Shown: one piece after another, positions 24,152-32,249 of the stretch | How the letters are laid out: every line of letters starts with the position of its first letter | How positions within the stretch are numbered: the first letter of the stretch is position 1 | From: an uncultured Bacillota bacterium | Lineage (GTDB): Bacteria; Bacillota; Clostridia; Oscillospirales; Oscillospiraceae | Reading direction: 5' to 3' | Assembly: GCA_947426945.1 (NCBI GenBank) | Contig: CANEFX010000005.1 | Coordinates: 54,109 to 118,108, forward strand | DNA length: 64,000 nucleotides | The notes under the pieces: model-generated | What the model was told of the DNA's origin: nothing | Seen by the model: only the letters and a program-made list of their open reading frames with translations | The model's database searches: none | Translations under genes and position numbers: made by a program

Positions 24152-25492
24152 ATGAACAACAAAGTCCCCCGCACCCCCTTCTCCACCCCCCTGTCCGGGT
24201 CGGCGAAGGAGACGGAGATTCGTATCCGCAATATCTTCTCCGGACCCAAGAAACGGCCCCCGGCCCCGTTCCTGGCCCTGGTATTCTCCGTGTGCCTGCT
24301 CTGCGGCAATCTGGTGTCCTGCCAGGTGGAGAAGATGGAGCCGTCCCTGCCTGATATTCCGGTCAACTGGGAAAATCTGTCCCCGCCCGACCTGTCCACG
24401 GCCCAGGTGGACTGGGACAACCTGCCTGAGCTGGAGCCCATTTACACCGGAAAGGGCCCCAGTATTGAGATAGAGGGGCTGGGGGATGTTCACGCAAGCT
24501 GGCACCGCCTTTCCACATGGGACCCTGGTTCTGCCGGGAATTACCTCTACTTCGGCGGCGACCCCGCCTTCTGCTGTCCCAGCCTGGCAGGCAAAGTGGC
24601 GGAGGGCTCTGCCCGGTGGCAGGACGAACCCGGCGGGGCCGTATCAGTGTCCGTCAGCATCAATGACGACCGGCTGGAGGACGGCTCTATCGACGGCTTC
24701 TATCTCGAGTTTGTGGCAGACTGGGACAAGCAGATCGTTTCGGAGTCCTCCTTCACCTCCGAGGTGGGGGATGGGGTCCTGGAGCTGTCCGAGAAGGAGA
24801 TGCTCCACGCCGGCCGGGTCCTGGCCAGGCTGATGCGGGAGGCGGAGTGGTACGCCACCGCCGAGCTTACTGTGTTGCCCCAGCACCCCGACCTGAACCG
24901 CAACGGCGTCCCGGAGGATATCTGGCTGTCTGTGCCCGCCCCCTGGGGCACCGGACAGTGGCTGGAGATCTGGGAGGACGGCAGGCGCATTTATACGGCG
25001 GATGGCGACCAGGCTCACATAGGCTGGAACGCCGTCTTTCTGTGCACTCTGGAGGGGGAGGACTACCTCCTGCAGTATAACCCCTACATGGGCCAGGGGG
25101 CCGCGGGCTATCGCTACTTTCTGTTCACCCTGGAGGGGAATACAGAAAACATGGTCCGGGAGAATGAGCTCTACTTCGACATCACCTTTGGAATGCCCAC
25201 TCCCGACGGCGGGGCAGCCGACCCGGACGACTTCTTCCGCCCGGACGAGATCGCTGGCTTCATGGAGGAGGTCAACGAGCTGCTCTCCCGCAGCGTCCAG
25301 CTGCTGAACACCGATCAGGGGCTGCTGGAGACCTTCCAGCGGGAGGGCCGGCTGGAGGACACCCTGTGGTTCCTGCACAATGAGCCGGAGGTGTTCACCC
25401 CCGACCCGCAAAAGTCCCTGGAGGAAAACCTGCGGGACTATCGGGATACCATGGTCCAGGTAACCGGCAGCAGCCGGACGGGCAACCCCTGA
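24152..25492 (+). CDS. Array lipoprotein 1
   Basis: A 446-residue predicted lipoprotein. Residues 1-57 are the shared array module: PRTPFSTPLSGSAKE, basic KKRPP, a hydrophobic stretch and lipobox LVSC (Cys57). The ectodomain is unlike the other four except for a calcium-loop-like DLNRNGVPEDI (about 247-257) and an abundance of aromatic and acidic residues. ATG at 24152 has AAAGGAG upstream. It should be anchored outside the membrane. Function unknown; context with blaI/M56 suggests envelope or antibiotic sensing. Confidence 0.85.
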   Translation: MNNKVPRTPFSTPLSGSAKETEIRIRNIFSGPKKRPPAPFLALVFSVCLLCGNLVSCQVEKMEPSLPDIPVNWENLSPPDLSTAQVDWDNLPELEPIYTGKGPSIEIEGLGDVHASWHRLSTWDPGSAGNYLYFGGDPAFCCPSLAGKVAEGSARWQDEPGGAVSVSVSINDDRLEDGSIDGFYLEFVADWDKQIVSESSFTSEVGDGVLELSEKEMLHAGRVLARLMREAEWYATAELTVLPQHPDLNRNGVPEDIWLSVPAPWGTGQWLEIWEDGRRIYTADGDQAHIGWNAVFLCTLEGEDYLLQYNPYMGQGAAGYRYFLFTLEGNTENMVRENELYFDITFGMPTPDGGAADPDDFFRPDEIAGFMEEVNELLSRSVQLLNTDQGLLETFQREGRLEDTLWFLHNEPEVFTPDPQKSLEENLRDYRDTMVQVTGSSRTGNP

Positions 25493-25520
25493 CATAACAC
25501 GATCTGGAAAGGAAACCGCT

Positions 25521-26843
25521 ATGAACAAAAACATGCCCCGTACCCCCTTCTCCACCCCCCTGTCCGGGTCGGCGAGGGAGACAGAGATACGGCTGCGCAA
25601 TATCTTCTCCGGGCCCAAGCGGCGGCCGCCGGTGCTGTTCCTGGCCCTGGTGTTCGCCGTGTGCCTCCTCTGCGGCAATCTGGTATCCTGCCGGCAGAGG
25701 CCCAAGGAACCCACCATTGTCATGGAGACCCAATATTATGACAGTTATGCCAACTATCTGGAGATCCCCATGCTGGCCCTCCCCGCCGGGGAGGAAAACG
25801 AGGCGGTGGAGGCCATTAACGCCGGGCTGGCCCAGCTGGGAGAGCAGTATGACTTTGTCAAAACCAACCTGGGGGTATCCAGCCGATGTACCCTGTATCC
25901 CTCTGCCACTGACCGCTATATCAACCTGGTTTTTTTCGAGGACGACAGCTGCTACGGAAACGACGGTTATGTCCGCTCCTGGGTCTACGACAAGAAAGAG
26001 GGGACCCAGGTGACCGAGGAGGCCGCCTTTGCCCTGGCCGGGACTACCCGGGAGGAGCTGTTTTCCGCTCTGGAGGAGACCATCGCCAACGACCCGGAGG
26101 ACCCCCGGAGGCTGTATCCCGATACTCCGGACCCTATCAACCTCCAGGGCTTCCGTGTCAAGGCGGACGGCAAACCGGTGTTTTATCTGACCGCCATGGT
26201 GAACGGCAGAGAGCTGGAGAGTGGCGGCTATCTGGACGAGTATGACTGCCTGTATATGTGGGATAAGGGGGAGTTTTCCCGCTACTCCTGCATGAAGTTC
26301 TGGGGGGACGGCCAGTATCCCCTGGTCCCGGCGGAGGAAACTGTCCAGCTGGACCCGCCGTTGTGGAACCAGTGGTATTTTTCCGGCGGGGAGCCGGAGG
26401 GCGGCTTTGTGGACAAGTCCCTGCTGGAGCCCGCTTATACCTATATCCCCGGAGAGGACCCCTACGGCGGAAACTTCTACACCACCTTGCTGAACTGCTA
26501 CGCCGCTTACGAGGAGGAGTGGAACATTTTCTACGCCGACTACGCACAGGAAACAGAGGAGGACGGCGACCTGCGGGTTGGCCCGGCCGTCTGTCTGGGG
26601 GAGGTCCCCTGGGGCGAGGACGCTTACGCCCTCGTCTATGATGTGTACTATACCTTCTACCACAATACCCTCTACGCCAACTCGGTGTGGGGATTTGACT
26701 GGGACGTGAACCGGGAGATGCTGATCCTTCGCCGCAGCACCCAGGACGGCAGCTTTACCGGGCTGCTGGGGCGAGCCGATTACAACTACCGCATGGATGA
26801 TATGACCGCCGAAGAGCTGATTGAACAGATCACGGCGGGATAG
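25521..26843 (+). CDS. Array lipoprotein 2
   Basis: A 440-residue predicted lipoprotein with the shared module (Cys57 in LVSC) and an ectodomain rich in Tyr, Trp, Asp and Glu. It begins with a stretch (YANYLEIPMLALPAGEENEA, EAINAGLAQLGEQYDFV) that recalls secreted DUF3298/PdaC-like beta-strand plus helix folds, but I cannot assign it. RBS GGAAAGGAAA. It lies 28 bases after lipoprotein 1. Confidence 0.82.
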   Translation: MNKNMPRTPFSTPLSGSARETEIRLRNIFSGPKRRPPVLFLALVFAVCLLCGNLVSCRQRPKEPTIVMETQYYDSYANYLEIPMLALPAGEENEAVEAINAGLAQLGEQYDFVKTNLGVSSRCTLYPSATDRYINLVFFEDDSCYGNDGYVRSWVYDKKEGTQVTEEAAFALAGTTREELFSALEETIANDPEDPRRLYPDTPDPINLQGFRVKADGKPVFYLTAMVNGRELESGGYLDEYDCLYMWDKGEFSRYSCMKFWGDGQYPLVPAEETVQLDPPLWNQWYFSGGEPEGGFVDKSLLEPAYTYIPGEDPYGGNFYTTLLNCYAAYEEEWNIFYADYAQETEEDGDLRVGPAVCLGEVPWGEDAYALVYDVYYTFYHNTLYANSVWGFDWDVNREMLILRRSTQDGSFTGLLGRADYNYRMDDMTAEELIEQITAG

Positions 26844-26852
26844 GAGGACGCT

Positions 26853-28229
26853 ATGAACGAAAAAATGCCCCGCACTCCCTTCTCCACTCCCCTGTCCGGG
26901 TCGGCAAAGGAGGCGGAACTTCGACTAAAGAACATCTTCTCCGGACCAAAAAAGCGGCCCCCGGCCCTGTTTCTGGCCCTGGTGTTCGCCGTGTGCCTCC
27001 TCTGCGGCAATCTGGTGTCCTGCCGGGTGAAGGAGACCGGTCCGCAGGCTGAGGTGTGGGTAGACTACCTGAACACCGACGAAATGCCCTGGGAGGACAT
27101 CGCCAAGCTTCAGCTGGAGGAATACCCTGGCGTCACCTTCCGCTGGACGCCGTACGGCGTCACCGCCGCGGATGAGACCGGCGAGATCACCCTCCTTATC
27201 TACGGGATGCCCGCATGGAACGTGTTCCTCTGCGACCTCAACGGCGACGGAAAGCGGGAGCTGTGCGCCACGGTCAGCTTTGGCTCCGGTATTACAGACA
27301 ATCATATTGAGGTCTACGACTACGCCGCCGGGCAGTGGTATATACTCTGGGACCGGACGGAGTACGACTACGCCCTGTCCCTGGAGGACGGCCGTCTCCA
27401 GGTCAGCCAGTGGGAGTACCAGAGCGGATGGCCCTGCCAGGGCGAGCCGATCTCGGTTGGCGGGCTGGCCCTCAACTCAGCCGACGGCCTGGAAGGCACG
27501 TGGTTCGTCGCCCAGGCGGCGGAGTCCTTCTATAACCCCGCTGCGTCCGCCGCCGAACCGGACGCCGCCGCCCGGGCCGCCTATACCAAGGTGCTGGAGG
27601 CCCTGTTTTTCCATCGCGTCCTGCCCGACGGTGAAAATGGTGAGGCGATCTTTGACGATATGTCGGAAAATGAGTTTGCCCTGGCCGACGTGGACGGCGA
27701 CGGACGGGAGGAACTGGTTTTGCTGACCCGGCCGGTGGTCTACGCAGGCTATCGGGGCTATGTGCTGGACTATGACGCGGACGCCGGCGCTGTCCGTATC
27801 CAGTTCGACGGCTTCCCCTCCCTCACCTTCTACTCCAACGGTGCGCTGGCCGAGGACGACTCCCACGCCCAGGGGATCTGGACGGATGACTTCTGGCCCC
27901 ACTCCCTCTACCGCTATCTGCCCGAGACGGACAGCTATGAGCTGGCGGGCCATGTGTCCGCCTGGGAGAAGTCGGTCTCCGATATCAATGAGGGGAACCT
28001 GCCCCCCTTCCCCACGGAAAAGGATAAAAGCGGGGCGGGTATCCTCTATTACATTCACCCGGTCTCATCATACGAATACCTTAACACCCTCGAGAACCGC
28101 GTCAACATGGCGGTGGACCAGTCGGTCTATCTGGCGTGGCTGGAGCCCATCCTGGAGGGCTCCCAGCCCCTGGAGCTGGAATATCTCCCCCTGACGGAAG
28201 AAAACATCAGCCAAATCAAACAGGAGTAA
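26853..28229 (+). CDS. Array lipoprotein 3 (FG-GAP/VCBS-like loops)
   Basis: A 458-residue predicted lipoprotein with the shared module and two DxDGDG-type calcium loops, DLNGDGKREL (128-137) and DVDGDGREEL (279-288). The run CATVSFGSGITDNHIEVYDY to DYALSLEDGRLQVSQ resembles, from memory, the extracellular C-terminal domain of full-length clostridial M56/BlaR1 proteins. That supports origin of this ectodomain from a BlaR1 sensor. RBS AGGAGG is 9 bases after the previous stop. Confidence 0.85.
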   Translation: MNEKMPRTPFSTPLSGSAKEAELRLKNIFSGPKKRPPALFLALVFAVCLLCGNLVSCRVKETGPQAEVWVDYLNTDEMPWEDIAKLQLEEYPGVTFRWTPYGVTAADETGEITLLIYGMPAWNVFLCDLNGDGKRELCATVSFGSGITDNHIEVYDYAAGQWYILWDRTEYDYALSLEDGRLQVSQWEYQSGWPCQGEPISVGGLALNSADGLEGTWFVAQAAESFYNPAASAAEPDAAARAAYTKVLEALFFHRVLPDGENGEAIFDDMSENEFALADVDGDGREELVLLTRPVVYAGYRGYVLDYDADAGAVRIQFDGFPSLTFYSNGALAEDDSHAQGIWTDDFWPHSLYRYLPETDSYELAGHVSAWEKSVSDINEGNLPPFPTEKDKSGAGILYYIHPVSSYEYLNTLENRVNMAVDQSVYLAWLEPILEGSQPLELEYLPLTEENISQIKQE

Positions 28230-28234
28230 CTGCT

Positions 28235-29521
28235 ATGAACGATAAAATGCCCCGCACCCCCTTCTCCACCCCGCTGTCCGGGTCGGCGAAGGAGACGGAA
28301 ATTCGCATCCGCAATATCATGTCCGGGCCCAAGAAGCGGCCGCCGGCGCTGTTTCTGGTCCTGGTGTTTGCCGTATGCCTCTTCTGCGGCAATCTGGTAT
28401 CCTGTCAGATGGAGAAGGTCCCGGACGTCTCCCGGACGGACAACTCCCTCCCCGACCCGCCGGAACAGCAGCCGGACATGGAGGTCCGGGAGTACTCGGA
28501 AACGCTGGAACACATCGACCTGGACGGCGACGGCCTGGAGGACACTGTCACCGCCGTCGCCCGGTTCGACCCCCAGGATGACAACGGCAGCACCGTCACT
28601 CTCACCGCCGCCCTGGGCCGGGGGAAAACGCTGGAGCGCCAATGGACGGAGGAGAACTGGCTGGGGATTGAGGCTTTCTCAGCCGGACACATCACCAGCC
28701 CGGACCGGCACGCTCTGACCCTGGATCTGTGGGTTTTCGGTAGCAACTACGGCGCCGCCAAAGCGTATGTTTTTGAGCTGATCGAGGGCAAACTGACCGA
28801 GCGTTACCTCCCCGAGGTCGGCCCCACCGTGACTGGTACTTACCACACGGGCCGGGAGGATTCTCCCCTCTGCGATCTCCGCATCCCCGTCCTGGTGGAC
28901 AAGTGGCACGCCCCGGAGTATTACACCCTGCGCTGGAACGGGACCGGCTGGGACGAAACAGCGGACGGCTACTTTACCGACGCCCAGACCGTCACCGTCA
29001 CCGGCGGGCGGGTGCTGACCCTGGCGCTGCGGGGCCGGGTCACCGGCGAACAGTTTGGGCCCCACCTGATCTATGACCAGATTCAGGTGTTTGACGGGGA
29101 TATGATGTTCAACCCGGATAAGCTGCTCCAGACCATCCTTCCGGAGGACGTCCCGGGGGACGACCGTTTCCCGGAGCAGATTTTCCTGGCTGACGGCTCC
29201 TCCTGTGTCTGGATTCAGGATATCAACTTCGACGGCGCGGAGGACTTCGCCGTCCTCTGCGACAGCACCAGAAACCAGGGCTGCCACTGGTTCCGCTGGA
29301 ACGAGGGACACGGGAGGTTTGAATACGGTTTCTCTCTGGCCGGGAAGGTGGAGGCCGTCCCCCAGGGGCAGCACTTGATTGAGAAGTACTGGGACGAGTA
29401 CGGGGAAAACGTCGCGTATAACGTCTACGGCTTCAACAACCGGGGCTGGCTCATTTTGGAGAGCACCTGGGACACGATGGTTGAGGCGCAAAACAAATGC
29501 AAGGAGGACAGTCAGCTATGA
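28235..29521 (+). CDS. Array lipoprotein 4 (FG-GAP-like)
   Basis: A 428-residue predicted lipoprotein with the shared module. The ectodomain has DLDGDGLEDTVTA (about 95-107) and a second DINFDGAEDFAVL loop near the C-terminus, the pattern of FG-GAP/XAC2610-like beta-propeller or repeat proteins. ATG at 28235 has CAGGAG upstream, 5 bases after the previous stop. Its own stop overlaps the next start (ATGA). Confidence 0.84.
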   Translation: MNDKMPRTPFSTPLSGSAKETEIRIRNIMSGPKKRPPALFLVLVFAVCLFCGNLVSCQMEKVPDVSRTDNSLPDPPEQQPDMEVREYSETLEHIDLDGDGLEDTVTAVARFDPQDDNGSTVTLTAALGRGKTLERQWTEENWLGIEAFSAGHITSPDRHALTLDLWVFGSNYGAAKAYVFELIEGKLTERYLPEVGPTVTGTYHTGREDSPLCDLRIPVLVDKWHAPEYYTLRWNGTGWDETADGYFTDAQTVTVTGGRVLTLALRGRVTGEQFGPHLIYDQIQVFDGDMMFNPDKLLQTILPEDVPGDDRFPEQIFLADGSSCVWIQDINFDGAEDFAVLCDSTRNQGCHWFRWNEGHGRFEYGFSLAGKVEAVPQGQHLIEKYWDEYGENVAYNVYGFNNRGWLILESTWDTMVEAQNKCKEDSQL

Positions 29522-30675
29522 GCAATAAAATGCCCCGCACCCCTTTCTCCACCCCCCTGTCCGGGTCGGCGAAGGAGACGGAACTGCGTCTGAAAAACAT
29601 CTTTTCCGGACCCAAGAAGCGGCCTCCGGCGCTGTTTCTGGCGCTAATGTTCGCCGTATGCCTCTTCTGCGGCAATCTGGTGTCCTGCAACGTGGCTCAG
29701 GCGGAGGGGGAGAACATTCCCAACGCCCGGCAGCCGGACCGCTCCTCCGGAGGGGAGCGGGAGCCCAGCCCGGTCACCTACGGGCCTGCGGATCCGCCTC
29801 TGAGCGAGGCGGAGCAGACCCTGCTGGAGACTCTGGTCCGGGCCGCCGACGGGGAACAGCCTTTCCAGCTCCCTACCGCCAGCCTGCTGGCCTCCATACA
29901 GAAGGAGAGCCAAATCCTCGGCGTGGTCTTTGTGGAGGACTTTCTGGAAAACACCCTGCTCCTGGGGGTGATGGACAGAGAGACCCATGCGCTCACCGGC
30001 CCGCTGTTCCGGTATGCCGTCCATGGCGGGGTGCCCCATGCGGTCCCCTTCCAAAGCTATGACGGCCGGGACTGCCTGCTGTACACCCTCAACGGCCAGG
30101 AGAACGGCCAGTATGACGGCCAGGCCGGGGTAATCCGCTTCGACGGCCAGGACCTCACCTGGAGCTGGCCGGTGGAGGGGGACGTCCGGGACCCGGACAG
30201 CGCCGCCGCCCGGGAGTATGCGGACTACTGGAACGGCCATCTGGCCGTTATGGCCCCCGGCGGGGTGGACGTCTACACGGTCAACCCGGAGTTTGAGTGG
30301 GGCAAGGACGAGCCCTGGTCCATGTGGCAGCTGGAATGCGGAGAGGCCTTCTATCAGGACCCCAGCGGCGCGGGAGAGCTGTCCATGCCCATCTATTTCC
30401 AGTCCCTGCAATGGCTGAATGAGTACGCCAACGACCCCGGCGGCTGGCGGGTGGTTTCGCTGACCCTCAACGAGGAGCGGTGCGACCCGGAGAAAATGGC
30501 GGACTGCTACACCCTCTGCGCCAGAGAGGAGCTGGGGGACGGCGAACTCACCGCCGACCTGTTTTTCAACTATGAGACAGAGCCCTCCAGGCCACGGGCC
30601 TACGACGGCTTGGACCACGGCGAGGTCCGGGAAGGCGGTTCCAAATCTCCCTCAGGCCCGGAGGCAGACGGGTGA
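29518..30675 (+). CDS. Array lipoprotein 5
   Basis: A 385-residue predicted lipoprotein with the shared module (start MSNKMPRTPF, Cys57) and a shorter, unrelated ectodomain (LSEAEQTLLETLVRAADG, GVDVYTVNPEFEWGKDE) without calcium loops. ATG at 29518 overlaps the previous stop and has AAGGAGG upstream. It is the last gene of the array and is followed by a strong hairpin pair. Confidence 0.82.
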   Translation: MSNKMPRTPFSTPLSGSAKETELRLKNIFSGPKKRPPALFLALMFAVCLFCGNLVSCNVAQAEGENIPNARQPDRSSGGEREPSPVTYGPADPPLSEAEQTLLETLVRAADGEQPFQLPTASLLASIQKESQILGVVFVEDFLENTLLLGVMDRETHALTGPLFRYAVHGGVPHAVPFQSYDGRDCLLYTLNGQENGQYDGQAGVIRFDGQDLTWSWPVEGDVRDPDSAAAREYADYWNGHLAVMAPGGVDVYTVNPEFEWGKDEPWSMWQLECGEAFYQDPSGAGELSMPIYFQSLQWLNEYANDPGGWRVVSLTLNEERCDPEKMADCYTLCAREELGDGELTADLFFNYETEPSRPRAYDGLDHGEVREGGSKSPSGPEADG

Positions 30676-30681
30676 TAAAGT

Positions 30682-30727
30682 CAGGCCACCCGTAAAACGG
30701 GTGGCCTGCACTCGCCCTATAAGGGCG
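30682..30727 (+). terminator. Double hairpin at end of lipoprotein array
   Basis: A 12-bp stem CAGGCCACCCGT/ACGGGTGGCCTG (30682-30708) is followed 4 bases later by CGCCCT/AGGGCG (30713-30727). There is no T tract, so it may be a Rho-independent-like stop or the end of a mobile repeat. The next 75 bases (30728-30801) show no feature. Confidence 0.5.
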
Positions 30728-30801
30728 CGATATTGGCTGCGCCCCAAGGCGCTGTGAAGTGGTCCGGGCCTGTTTTTCCATGCACTTCCCGGATGGCCCC
30801 T

Positions 30802-30951
30802 TCACTGCGCCTTTTTGAGTTCAGCAACATCCAGCCGGACTTCGATTCCGGAAACACCCACCTGGAGCTTTTCCAGCGTTTCCCCTTGGTTTTCCAGTAT
30901 CTTCAAGATCTTCTCTCTTCGTTGCTCATCTTCTTTTCCTCTCTGTTTCAA
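30802..30951 (-). CDS. Small coiled-coil ORF downstream of AI-2E permease
   Basis: A possible 49-residue protein from TTG 30951, 7 bases after the permease stop: highly charged KQRGKEDEQRREKILKIL, then heptad-like ENQGETLEKLQVGVSG. The composition resembles the short coiled-coil proteins common in this group (ILKILxxQGETLxKL pattern). There is no good SD, so the start, and even expression, are uncertain. Confidence 0.4.
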   Translation of the reverse strand: MKQRGKEDEQRREKILKILENQGETLEKLQVGVSGIEVRLDVAELKKAQ

Positions 30952-30958
30952 GCATCTT

Positions 30959-32230
30959 TTACTTATGAGCCATCGGCTCTGTTTTTCCCATGTACTCCTT
31001 CGTCTCCACAGGCAGGCCCCGGGAGCGCAGGCCGTGGGCCACCGTCCGGCTGATTACGCTGTAAATCATAGCAAAGACGGGCACCCCCAACACCATCCCG
31101 GCAAAACCGAACAGCCCGCCGAACAGCAAAATGGAGAACAGCACCCAGAAGGAGGCCAGGCCGGTGGTCTCGCCCAAAATCTTCGGCCCCAGGATATTGC
31201 CGTCAAACTGCTGGAGCACGATAATAAAAATGGCAAAATAGACGGCCTGGACAGGGCTCACCAGAAAAATCAACAGCCCGCATGGAACCGCCCCGATAAA
31301 AGGTCCGAAGAAAGGGATAATATTGGTCACACCCACGATGGTGGCCACCAGGGCCGGATAGGGGAACTTGAACAGGTTGCAGCACACCAGGCAGATTACC
31401 CCGATAATCAGGGAGTCCACCAGCTTGCCGTTGATAAAGCCGCTCATGATTTTATAGGCGTTGCGGACCTCGTCCACCAGCAGATCCGCAATATCTGTCC
31501 GAAAAATACTGTAGACAATCTTCTTTCCCTGGGCGGCAAACACGTCCTTCCGGGCCAGGAGATAGACCGAGACGATCAGGGCGATAAGCAAATCCTTCAC
31601 CAGCACCAGAAACCCCACCAGCACCCCGGACACTCCGGCCATCACGCCGGTAAAATTGGGCCAGACGGTGGTACGCACCCACTGGAAGGTGGTGGACACC
31701 GATTCCAGGTTGGGCAGGATGTCAGAATTCAGCCACTGCTCCAGCGAAGCGGCGGAGGAGTTATAGATGGACATTACCGCAGTCTGAATGTCCGGATTGT
31801 CCTCAAAGAAGGTCTGAAGCCAGCCCTGGACCACCTCAATGTAATCGGGAATCGACTGAACCAGGCCTACAACGCTCTCATAGACCTGGGGAATGACCAT
31901 GGCCAGCAGCAGGTAGATCAGGAACACAGCCAGGAGCAGACTGAAAATAATGGCCACAAAGCTGAGAAATGCCAGATTGCGTCGGTCCGTCTTGTGCCTG
32001 TCAGAGGTAATTGCCGTCAGGAACTTCAAAATCGTCCGGTGGACGGGCAGCAATAGAAAGGCGATCACCGCCCCCATAAAGATAGGACGCAGGATGCCCC
32101 CCAATGTGCGCAGAAAACCGCTGACCTCTTTCACGTGGAACAGCAGGAAGAACAGCATCAGCGACGCCGCGATCACCGCAAAGGCGGTCAGCCCCAGGGC
32201 CAGATAGGGACCCCGATTCTCTCGTTTCAT
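30959..32230 (-). CDS. AI-2E family transporter
   Basis: A 423-residue polytopic membrane protein (about eight helices) of the PF01594 family, with the conserved central GVTNIIPFFGPFIGAVP and late GKILGETTG-like segments. The family includes AI-2 exporters and sodium/proton antiporters, so the substrate is open. RBS GAAAGGAAG precedes the ATG. It lies 19 bases downstream of purB and may be co-transcribed. Confidence 0.9.
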   Translation of the reverse strand: MKRENRGPYLALGLTAFAVIAASLMLFFLLFHVKEVSGFLRTLGGILRPIFMGAVIAFLLLPVHRTILKFLTAITSDRHKTDRRNLAFLSFVAIIFSLLLAVFLIYLLLAMVIPQVYESVVGLVQSIPDYIEVVQGWLQTFFEDNPDIQTAVMSIYNSSAASLEQWLNSDILPNLESVSTTFQWVRTTVWPNFTGVMAGVSGVLVGFLVLVKDLLIALIVSVYLLARKDVFAAQGKKIVYSIFRTDIADLLVDEVRNAYKIMSGFINGKLVDSLIIGVICLVCCNLFKFPYPALVATIVGVTNIIPFFGPFIGAVPCGLLIFLVSPVQAVYFAIFIIVLQQFDGNILGPKILGETTGLASFWVLFSILLFGGLFGFAGMVLGVPVFAMIYSVISRTVAHGLRSRGLPVETKEYMGKTEPMAHK

Positions 32231-32249
32231 GGTCTTTTCTTCCTTTCCC

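Larger units (their letters stand above)
24152..29688 (+). repeat. Five-copy 171-bp 5' module (lipoprotein N-termini)
   Basis: Near-identical 171-bp segments start each of five genes: 24152-24322, 25521-25691, 26853-27023, 28235-28405 and 29518-29688. All are exactly 57 codons from ATG to lipobox Cys with no indels, and are highly conserved at DNA level including synonymous sites, whereas downstream sequences do not align. This indicates recent duplication or continuing gene conversion of the 5' ends. Confidence 0.9.
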
